A stretch of 19,844 nucleotides of DNA from Planctomycetota bacterium. GTDB lineage: Bacteria > Planctomycetota > UBA1135 > GCA-002686595. The translations under genes and the position numbers were made by a program. The stretch is taken from contig WTJQ01000222.1 of the NCBI GenBank assembly GCA_011524785.1, positions 1 through 19,844 on the forward strand. Direction: 5' to 3'. Positions 14,246 through 19,844 of this stretch are shown here, one piece after another (within the stretch, counting starts at the first letter, position 1; every line of letters begins with the position of its first letter). The notes beneath the pieces are model-generated. The model ran no database searches, had not been told where the DNA came from, and saw nothing but the letters and a program-made list of their open reading frames with translations.

Positions 14246-17200
14246 CGGGACCACGTCGATACTGATGGTCGCGGCGTTCGAGAGGCTGCCCGAGGCGTCC
14301 GCCACCGTGTAGGTGAAGGTGAGGAGGCCGGTGGGGTCCTGGCTCCCAGAGGTGAAGCTGAGCACGCCGGCGACGCTGACCGTCGCGGTGAGAGGCGCTC
14401 CGGACAGCACCACGCTGGTCGGGTCGAGGGGCCCGCCGCCGAACGAGATGTCGTTCGCGAGCAGATCGAGGACCAGGGTCTGGCCAACGACCACCGTGCC
14501 CGAGTCGGCATTGGCGATGGGGGGCAGGGCCGTGACCTGGACGGTCACCGTCGCGGCGTTCGAGACGTTGCCGGAAGCGTCGGCCACCGTGTACTGGAAG
14601 GCCACCGGGCCCGTCGCAGCGAGGGGGCCGGGAGCGAAGGTCAGCACGCCGTTGGCGTTCACGCTGGCCTCCACGGGGGCGCCGAGCAGGGTCACGCTGG
14701 CGGGGTCGATCGGGCCTCCGCCGTAGCTCTGGTCGTTGGCGAGCAGGTCGAGGCTGAGGATCTGGCCCGCGTCGACCGCGCCGCTGTCGTCACCTGCCAG
14801 GGGCGGCAGCGCCGCAACCTGGATGGTGACCGAGGCGACGTTGGAGCGATTGCCCTCGGTGTCCTGCACCGTGTAGGTGAAGGCCACCACGGCCGTGGGC
14901 TCGAGCTCCGCGGCCGCGTAGGTCAGCACGCCGGCGGCATCGACCGTCGCGTTGGCCGGGGCGCCGAGGAGGGCCACGCTGCCGCCGACGAGGGGGCCGC
15001 CCCCGAAGGTGGTGTCATTGGCAAGCAGGTCGAGCACGAGGGCCTGCCCCGCCGTGATCGCGCCTGCGTCGTCCCCGGCGAGCGGGTCCTTGGCCGCGAC
15101 CTCGACGGTCACTGCTCCCGCCGTCGAGACGTTGCCCTCGGTGTCCTGCACCGTGTAGCTGAAGGAGACCGGCCCCGAGGGCTCGAGCTCGCCGCTGGCG
15201 TAGGTGAGCAGACCGGACGGGTCCACGGTCGCGTTGGCCGGGGCGCCCGTGAGCACCACGCTGGCCGGGTCGAGCGGGCCGCCGCCGAAGGTCTGGTCAT
15301 TGGCGAGGATGCTGAGGGACACGCTCTGGCCGGCGGTCACCGCGCCGGTGTCGTCCCCAGCGATGGGCGCCTTGGACGCGCGCTCGATCACGATGGGCGC
15401 GGCGTTGCTGAGGTTCCCCTCCGCGTCCTGGACCCGGTAGCTGAACGCCACGGTGGCGGTGGGCTCCTGGGCGTCCGGCGCGTAGGTCAGGACGCCATCC
15501 GGGCCGACGCTGACGCCCGCCGGAGCACCGACGGTCGCGACCGTGGTCCCGTCGAGCGGGCCACCGCCGAAGGTCTGGTCGTTGGCCAGCAGGTCGAGCG
15601 TGACGACCTCGCCGGCGGTCACGGCTCCGCTGTCCCCGTTGGCGATCGGTGCCTTGGAGGCCACCGCGACAGTCACCAGGGCGGAGTTCGAGACGAGTCC
15701 CTCGGCGTCAGCCACCGTGTAGCTGAAGGAGAGCGTCGCCGTGGGGTCGGTCTCCTGGGTCGGGACCGTCACGAGACCGGCTCCGTCCACGCTGGCCCCG
15801 GCGGGGGCCCCTACGAGGGTCACGGAGCCCGGCTGGAGGGCCCCGCCGCCGAAGCTCACGTCGTTGGCGAGCACGTCGATCGTGACGCTGTCACCGGCCG
15901 TCACCGACCCCGCGTCGTCCCCGGCCACCGGGGCCTTGGCCGTGAGGTCGATCGTGATCAGGCCCACGTTGGACTCGTTGCCCTCGAGGTCCGCGACGCG
16001 GTAGCCGAAGGTCACGATCCGCGTGAGCTCGTCCTGGGACGGGGCGTAGGTCAGGAGGCCATCCGCGCCAACCGAGGCGCCGGCCGGCCCGCCCACGAGC
16101 ACGGCCGTGGTCGGATCGAGGGCTCCGCCGCCGAAGCTGACGTCGTTGGCGAGCAGCTCGAGGGTCAGGACCTCACCGGCCGTCACCGACCCGCTGTCGT
16201 CCAGGGCGATGGGCGGCTTCGAGGCGATGGCCACCGTCACGGTGGCGGCGTTCGAGACGTTCCCCTCGGCGTCGGCGACCGTGTACTGCAGGCTCAAGGT
16301 CCCCGTGGGGTCGGTCTCGGCGGGGGTGTAGCTCAGGAGGCCGGCGGCGTCCACGGCTGCGCCGGCGGGGGCGCCCAGGAGCGCCACCGTGGTGCGCTCC
16401 AGGGGCCCGCCGCCGAAGGTCTGGTCGTTGGCGAGCAGGTCGAGGGCGAGGGCCTCACCGGCCGTCACGGCCCCCGCGTCGTCGTTCGCGATCGGCGCGC
16501 GGGCGCTGACCGAGACGCTGGCCGTCCCGACGTTCGAGACGTTGCCCTCGGCGTCGGCGACCGTGTACTCGAGGTTCACGATGCGGGTCGCCTCGTTCTC
16601 GTTGGGGGAGTAGATGACCTGCCCCTCGGCGTTGACGGACACTCCCGCAGGCGAGCCCACGACGCTCACGCTGGTCGGGTCGAGGGCGCCGCCCCCGAAG
16701 CTCACGTCGTTGGCGAGGACGTCGAGCGTCACGGTCTGTCCCGCCACCACGGAGCCCGTGTCGTCGTTCGCGACCGGCGGCTTGGCGAAGAGGAACACCG
16801 TGATCGAGGCCTGGTTCGACACGTTGCCCTCCGTGTCGGCCACGCGGTACGCGAAGGCCAGGTCGCCGGTCGGCTCGCTCTCCGCGGGCGTCCAGGAGAG
16901 CACGCCCTCGGCGTCCACGCTGGCGCCCGCGGGGGCGTCGGTGAGCACCACCGTCGTGCCGACCAGCGGGCCGCCGCCGAACACGACGTCGTTGCCCAGG
17001 AGGTCGAGCTGCAGGGTCGCGCCCGCCACCACCGAGCCCGTGTCGGGGACGGCGATGGGGTCCTTGGCGCGCACGCTGACGGTCACCAGGCCCGGTGCGG
17101 AGACCGCGCCGGCGATGTTGGCCACCGTGTACTCGAAGGTGATCGCCTCGGAGGGCGCGAGCTCGTCCGTCGTGTACTGGGCGATGCCGTCGAGCACCGT

Positions 17201-18997
17201 GACGCTGCCGCGCGACGGCTGGCTGACGATGGTGACCGTCGCCGGATCGAGGCTGCAGGGGGGCTGGTCATTGACCAGGAGGTTGATCGCCACGGTGTTG
17301 CCAGCGAGCACCGAGCCCGTGTCGTCCCCGGCGACGGGATCGGCGCCGGAGGCCTGACCACCCCGGAAGTGGACGGCGACGGCCCCGGTCGTGTTCGAGC
17401 GCGGGTTGCCGGTCGCCGGATCGGCCTCCCGGTGCCAGAGCTGGAAGTAGAGGGTCTCGCCCGGCTGCACGGGGAGCGGGCCGGGGAAGGCGCCGATGGA
17501 CGGGCTGATCTCGATCTCGCCGTTCGCACCGCTGAACTGCAGCGGGAAGCCGGCCAGGGGGTGGAAGCGTCGGATCGGGGCCCCGAGGCAGAGCACGCCC
17601 GCGCCGCCCCCGAACGGGTTCGCGTAGCCCGTGGAGCGGCTCATGATGAACATGCCCGGCTGGTTCCCGGGCAGGCCGATGGCGCGCATCGTGAAGTCGT
17701 CCAGGGAGACGACGGGGCTGCCGGCCAGCTCGATCCGGCCCCGCTGGCCGGTTGCGTTCAGGTTGCCCTCGCAGAACTCCGGCGAGGGGGGCGCGCAGGC
17801 GTCGAGGACGCCATCGCCGTCCCAGTCCAGGGCCGGTGCGAGAGCGATCTCGCAGGCGTCCAGCACGCCGTTGCCGTTACAGTCGATTTCGCTCGTGCGG
17901 TTCTCGTAGCTCGCGACCTTGTCGTCGATGCGCGAGGCCGAGACCACGTCCGGATCCCCGTCCCCGTCGAGGTCGGCGGCCAGCACGTCCTGGGCGCCGG
18001 CCGTGGCAGTGCTGACGAGCTGGCTCGGACCGAACGCCCCGCTCCCGAGGTTCCGGTGCCAGAGGATCGAGCCGCCGTCGAACCAGGCGGAGAGCACGTC
18101 GAGGTCGCCGTCCAGGTCCACGTCGGCCGTGGTCACGCTCCACGGGCTCGTCCCGGAGGTCGACAGCAGGCGCTCGTCCGCGAAGGCCCCGGCGCCGAGG
18201 TTCTCGTACCACGCGAGCTTGCCGTCGCCCGAGGAGGCCGAGAGGGCGTCGAGGTCGCCGTCTCCATCGAGGTCGGCGGCCGCCACGCTGCGGGCCTCGT
18301 AGGCCGAGGCGTTGAGGACCTGCCGGGGCGCGAAGCCGCCGGAGCCGTCGTTCGCGGCCCAGGCCACCAGGTGCTCCCACGAGGACGCGTAGAGCGCGTC
18401 GAGGTCGCCGTCGCCGTCCATGTCGGCGAGCTCGAGGCCCCAGACGCTGTCGACCGCGGGGTCCACGGCCTGGCGCGCTCCGAAGAGGCCAGTCCCGTCG
18501 TTCGCGTGCCAGCCGACGTCCGAGCCAGAGGCGCTCACGACGTCCTGGTCCCCGTCCCCGTCCACGTCGGCGGCTGCGACCGCCGCGCCGCCGAAGGTGA
18601 TGAACTGGGCCGGCCCGAAGAGGCCGGGCCCGGCGTTCGTGTACCAGGAGACGCTGTTGTCCAGGGCCGAGGCCACGAGGACGTCGAGGTCCCCGTCCCC
18701 GTCCAGGTCGCTGGCGAAGACGCTCAGCGCGAACTCGGCGCTGGAGATGGGCTGCGCCGGGCCGAAGGTGCCCGTGCCGTCGTTCGCGTACCAGCTCACC
18801 GTGGTGGCGCCCGCCAGGGAGGCCGCGAGCACGTCCAGGTCCCCGTCCCCGTCGAGGTCCGCGCTCACGACGCTCTGGGCGCCGTCCGCAGCGGGGTCGA
18901 GGACGTTCTGGGGGCCGAAGCGGTCGGCCTGGGGGAGGGCGAGAGCGGAGGGGCAGAGCGTGGCCAGGGCCACGCCAAGGGCGGTGGAGCGGTTCAT
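13199..18997 (-). CDS. Giant secreted protein: FG-GAP/VCBS propeller, planctomycete-type domain, 11 Big_9 Ig repeats, second FG-GAP/VCBS propeller
   Basis: 1932 residues, ATG at 18997. A Sec signal peptide (MNRSTALGVALATLCPSALA) is followed by seven FG-GAP/VCBS repeats at about 25-368, each with a DLDGDGDLDV-type calcium loop and a WYxNxGxGxF end. Next come a DCNGNGVLDACEI element (372-384), a second calcium-like loop DWDGDGVLDAC, and a domain from FCEGN (about 407) through GVLCLGAPIRRF to LYFQLWHREAD (about 525), a type known from planctomycete secreted proteins. Residues 552-1584 are eleven Big_9/cadherin-like Ig repeats of 93-94 residues. Seven more FG-GAP repeats (about 1585-1930) end at WFERLGG. 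Seven repeats per block fit one beta-propeller each, as in integrin alpha. No PEP-CTERM, LPxTG or beta-barrel anchor is seen. It is likely an extracellular or surface calcium-dependent adhesion protein (inferred). A weak promoter is proposed at 19055-19082. The gene is convergent with uup. Confidence 0.92.
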   Translation of the reverse strand: MNRSTALGVALATLCPSALALPQADRFGPQNVLDPAADGAQSVVSADLDGDGDLDVLAASLAGATTVSWYANDGTGTFGPAQPISSAEFALSVFASDLDGDGDLDVLVASALDNSVSWYTNAGPGLFGPAQFITFGGAAVAAADVDGDGDQDVVSASGSDVGWHANDGTGLFGARQAVDPAVDSVWGLELADMDGDGDLDALYASSWEHLVAWAANDGSGGFAPRQVLNASAYEARSVAAADLDGDGDLDALSASSGDGKLAWYENLGAGAFADERLLSTSGTSPWSVTTADVDLDGDLDVLSAWFDGGSILWHRNLGSGAFGPSQLVSTATAGAQDVLAADLDGDGDPDVVSASRIDDKVASYENRTSEIDCNGNGVLDACEIALAPALDWDGDGVLDACAPPSPEFCEGNLNATGQRGRIELAGSPVVSLDDFTMRAIGLPGNQPGMFIMSRSTGYANPFGGGAGVLCLGAPIRRFHPLAGFPLQFSGANGEIEISPSIGAFPGPLPVQPGETLYFQLWHREADPATGNPRSNTTGAVAVHFRGGQASGADPVAGDDTGSVLAGNTVAINLLVNDQPPCSLDPATVTIVSQPSRGSVTVLDGIAQYTTDELAPSEAITFEYTVANIAGAVSAPGLVTVSVRAKDPIAVPDTGSVVAGATLQLDLLGNDVVFGGGPLVGTTVVLTDAPAGASVDAEGVLSWTPAESEPTGDLAFAYRVADTEGNVSNQASITVFLFAKPPVANDDTGSVVAGQTVTLDVLANDVSFGGGALDPTSVSVVGSPAGVSVNAEGQVIYSPNENEATRIVNLEYTVADAEGNVSNVGTASVSVSARAPIANDDAGAVTAGEALALDLLANDQTFGGGPLERTTVALLGAPAGAAVDAAGLLSYTPAETDPTGTLSLQYTVADAEGNVSNAATVTVAIASKPPIALDDSGSVTAGEVLTLELLANDVSFGGGALDPTTAVLVGGPAGASVGADGLLTYAPSQDELTRIVTFGYRVADLEGNESNVGLITIDLTAKAPVAGDDAGSVTAGDSVTIDVLANDVSFGGGALQPGSVTLVGAPAGASVDGAGLVTVPTQETDPTATLSFSYTVADAEGLVSNSALVTVAVASKAPIANGDSGAVTAGEVVTLDLLANDQTFGGGPLDGTTVATVGAPAGVSVGPDGVLTYAPDAQEPTATVAFSYRVQDAEGNLSNAAPIVIERASKAPIAGDDTGAVTAGQSVSLSILANDQTFGGGPLDPASVVLTGAPANATVDPSGLLTYASGELEPSGPVSFSYTVQDTEGNVSTAGAVTVEVAAKDPLAGDDAGAITAGQALVLDLLANDTTFGGGPLVGGSVALLGAPANATVDAAGVLTYAAAELEPTAVVAFTYTVQDTEGNRSNVASVTIQVAALPPLAGDDSGAVDAGQILSLDLLANDQSYGGGPIDPASVTLLGAPVEASVNANGVLTFAPGPLAATGPVAFQYTVADASGNVSNAATVTVQVTALPPIANADSGTVVVGQTLVLDLLANDISFGGGPLDPTSVVLSGAPLTATVSVAGVLSFTSGSQDPTGLLTFTYTVADASGSLSNAATISIDVVPVFGPETLIHGATQGARHAISCDVDGDGDRDVVSAASGQLAWHANLGGGAFGPRTVIASNEGQLVRVASGDLDGDGAVDLVVASNSGNRLAWFRNLGAGSFSSRIVLTGNAEEASSVGVADVDGDGDLDVFGTAEDSDRVLLLRNLGSGVFTSAIVLDNDAGGPMDIQSGDLDGDGDLDLVVASSDHDRVQWYENNGGGVFGPAQIVGNNVSDAESVALADLDGDGDLDVAAASSSLNGGVVWLANLGGGAFSAPNVVVTFAAGADFVDAGDLDGDGAIDLLVSSRGNGTHAWYANQGAGTNWVEETLSSTAPGASSLVATDLDGDGDLDVLATTRNLSRVCWFERLGG
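14246..17344 (-). repeat. Array of eleven Big_9-like Ig repeats (282-bp period)
   Basis: Ten units of exactly 94 residues (282 bp) follow one unit of 93 residues. The consensus reads KxPIAxDDxGxVTAG, xxLDLLANDxxFGGGPLDP, VxLxGAPAxAxVDxxGxLTY and FxYTVADxEGNVSNxATVTV. The first unit (17344 to 17066) is the most divergent and lacks the FGGG loop (it has QPPCSLDP). Units begin with Lys in most copies, Arg in unit 4, Leu in units 10 and 11. The array encodes a stalk between the two propeller blocks. Confidence 0.9.
17890..18925 (-). repeat. N-terminal block of seven FG-GAP/VCBS repeats
   Basis: Seven units of about 45-52 residues directly follow the signal peptide. Starts are FGPQNVL, FGPAQPI, FGPAQFI, FGARQAV, FAPRQVL, FADERLL and FGPSQLV, with loops such as DLDGDGDLD, DVDGDGDQD and DVDLDGDLD. 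Recurrent ccgtccccgtc stretches on the plus strand mark the loops at DNA level. Confidence 0.85.
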
Positions 18998-19054
18998 GAG
19001 CTGGGGGTCCTGGCTCCAGCGGGTTCGGGAGAGGGGCGGCCAGGTAGGAAGTTG

Positions 19055-19082
19055 CTTCTAAACCGTAGCTGCAGTGCCTCAA
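19055..19082 (-). promoter_or_regulatory. Possible sigma-70-like promoter of the propeller gene
   Basis: On the minus strand TTGAGG (19082-19077) and TAGAAG (19060-19055) are 16 bases apart, each matching four of six bases of the -35 and -10 consensus. Transcription would start near 19048, leaving a leader of about 50 bases before the ATG at 18997. The match is weak and planctomycete promoters are not well defined. Confidence 0.3.
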
Positions 19083-19105
19083 TGTGGAAATGGGGCTGCG
19101 GGTGG

Positions 19106-19120
19106 GTCTCGAATCGAGAC
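19106..19120. promoter_or_regulatory. 15-bp palindrome upstream of the propeller gene (operator or hairpin)
   Basis: GTCTCGA at 19106-19112 and TCGAGAC at 19114-19120 are perfect inverted copies around one base. Flanking GGGTG and CGCCC allow the dyad to extend after one mismatch. It lies about 25 bases upstream of the proposed -35 box, so it could be an operator. As RNA it could also form a hairpin ending transcription from the CBM6 gene, though no U tract follows. Confidence 0.4.
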
Positions 19121-19194
19121 ACGCCCCCGCTCCTCACCGCTGGGTGGGGTATTGCCGCCGCGGGGAAGGGCCCCCAGACCCTTGGGCACTGCGA

Positions 19195-19563
19195 TCACCC
19201 TCCGGTTGGTGCATGGCGACACCGGGCACGACGCCTTGCCCCCAGCTGCCTCCTCTCGCCCTGGACGGCGCGCCTCAGGCGCAGAGGCAGCCCGCCTCCG
19301 CCGAAGGTCGCGCGGATCGCGTCGGTCGTGACCTCCCAACCGGAGACGGCGACGGGCGAGGCGAGCGAGGGGGTGGAGTCGAAGTCCACCGTGATGGTGA
19401 CGGAGCCCTGGCCGGAGGCGCTGGCAGCGAAGAACGGAGCAGTGATGAGGCGTGCGAGGATTCCGGGCAGAGGGGCGACCCGGCCTCCGAGCGGGGAGCT
19501 CGGCGGGGCGCACCTGCCGGCGGCTCCACGGGACCCCGAGGCCTCGCGGGCCGCAGCGCCGCC
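19195..19563 (-). other. Open coding-like tail in the same frame as the CBM6 gene, after its TAG stop (possible decayed gene end or lost domain)
   Basis: After the TAG at 19566-19564 the same frame stays open for 122 codons to a TGA at 19197-19195. The middle (about 19450-19275) looks like real protein: LARLITAPFFAASASGQG, then SVTITVDFDSTPSLASPVAV and SGWEVTTDAIRATFGGGG. Third codon positions there are almost all G or C. Beyond 19275 the translation becomes Arg-rich and implausible. I find no ATG, GTG or TTG in frame ahead of the good part except the GTG inside it at 19389. It may be a remnant of a small secreted protein (the first segment resembles a signal peptide), a former C-terminal domain cut off by a stop codon, or chance. 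I do not recognise the sequence. Confidence 0.3.
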
Positions 19564-19844
19564 CTAGCGCCGCACCTCGAACCAGTTCAGGTTCCACTCG
19601 TTGCCGACCGAGCGGAAGCGCAGGAGGTGCTCGCCCTCGGGGAGCCAGATCACCGGGCTCGTCTGGGTGGTGTAGGTCTGCCAGGCCCCCGTGGCGCCGA
19701 CCGTCTGCCGGTCGATGACCTCGTCGCCGAGCAGCACCTCGAACCCGTCGCTCCCGTTCTGGGAGGCGAGTCGGTAGTCGATGCGGTGGTCTCCCTCGCG
19801 CTCCACGCGAATGCGGTACTCCAGGGAGTCCCCGGGATCGAAGA
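19564..19844 (-). CDS. C-terminal CBM6-like carbohydrate-binding domain of a larger protein (5' part outside the window)
   Basis: The frame enters from the right edge and ends with TAG at 19564. The 92 visible residues fit a family 6 carbohydrate-binding module: FDPGDSLEYRIRVEREGDHR, then YRLASQNGSDGFEVLLGD, GAWQTYTTQTSPVIWLPEGE and the closing LLRFRSVGNEWNLNWFEVRR. The PGD-EY start, GxWQTxTT centre and NLNWFE end are typical CBM6 landmarks. Trp in GAWQT and Asn/Trp in NLNWFE correspond to residues that often contact sugar. Such modules are usually appended to secreted glycoside hydrolases or other exported enzymes; the catalytic part is not in view. A GTG at 19806 is internal, not a start, because the domain clearly begins before it. 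Confidence 0.8.
   Translation of the reverse strand, partial: FDPGDSLEYRIRVEREGDHRIDYRLASQNGSDGFEVLLGDEVIDRQTVGATGAWQTYTTQTSPVIWLPEGEHLLRFRSVGNEWNLNWFEVRR

Larger units (their letters stand above)
18998..19194. other. Intergenic region upstream of the propeller protein
   Basis: With the following coding-like tail it makes up the 566 bases between the CBM6-domain stop and the propeller gene. I see no gene in this part. It holds the proposed promoter at 19055-19082 and the palindrome at 19106-19120. The stretch 19041-19090 is AT-richer than its neighbours, as expected for a promoter. Confidence 0.5.

Noticed and set aside
14246..17344. Regular repeats as a CRISPR or satellite array
   Set aside because: The 282-bp period is a multiple of three, the reading frame is unbroken and each unit is an Ig domain, so this is a protein repeat.
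19090..19135. Possible tRNA T-arm around the GTCTCGAATCGAGAC palindrome
   Set aside because: The loop does not match TTCRANY in the right register on either strand, and no acceptor, D or anticodon stem can be built around it.
13376..19567. Plus-strand open frame of 2063 codons opposite the propeller gene
   Set aside because: Its translation is Arg/Gly/Val/His-rich with no domains. The minus strand has a signal peptide, regular repeats and clear families. Long antisense frames are expected where GC-rich codons and repeats exclude stop codons.

Overview
The window is GC-rich (roughly 70 % by eye) bacterial DNA with dense genes and codons that mostly end in G or C. It is most likely from a planctomycete (Planctomycetota). 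The best clue is the giant secreted protein at 13199-18997. It joins FG-GAP/VCBS repeats to a DCNGNG...DACEI element and then a FCEGN...LCLG...YFQLWHR domain, a combination I know mainly from planctomycete secreted proteins. A Trm112-like protein of the long insert-containing form and an EboE homologue fit this, but I could not test the assignment with a marker gene.

Layout. (1) 1-497, minus: the N-terminal part of an unrecognised exported protein. (2) 646-2209, plus: a two-gene unit, a Trm112-like small protein and an EboE-type TIM-barrel protein. (3) 6436-2199, minus: a tight three-gene operon (GT4 glycosyltransferase, Trm112-domain SAM methyltransferase, AsnB-type amidotransferase). Its genes are coupled by a GTGA overlap and a 3-base gap, and it probably builds or decorates a surface polysaccharide. 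Its last gene runs tail to tail into eboE with an 11-bp overlap. (4) 6627-8441, plus: an OPT-family membrane transporter. (5) 8770-13140, plus: two tandem, diverged paralogues of unknown function, each with an N-terminal helix-turn-helix. They are translationally coupled through a TTG start and are followed by a Uup-type ABC-F ATPase. (6) 18997-13199, minus: a 1932-residue secreted protein with seven FG-GAP/VCBS repeats at each end (two likely seven-bladed propellers) and eleven Big_9/cadherin-like Ig repeats of about 94 residues between them. (7) 19844-19564, minus: the C-terminal CBM6-like domain of a protein that enters from outside the window. It is followed in the same frame by an open, partly coding-looking stretch.

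The most novel material is the pair of HTH paralogues (I recognise no family) with a palindrome-rich AT island upstream, the symmetric propeller-Ig stalk-propeller protein with its two-repeat duplication pattern, and the in-frame coding-like tail after the CBM6 stop. No rRNA, tRNA, CRISPR array, insertion sequence or phage gene was seen. Very long antisense frames (up to 2063 codons) are products of GC-rich codon use and were rejected.
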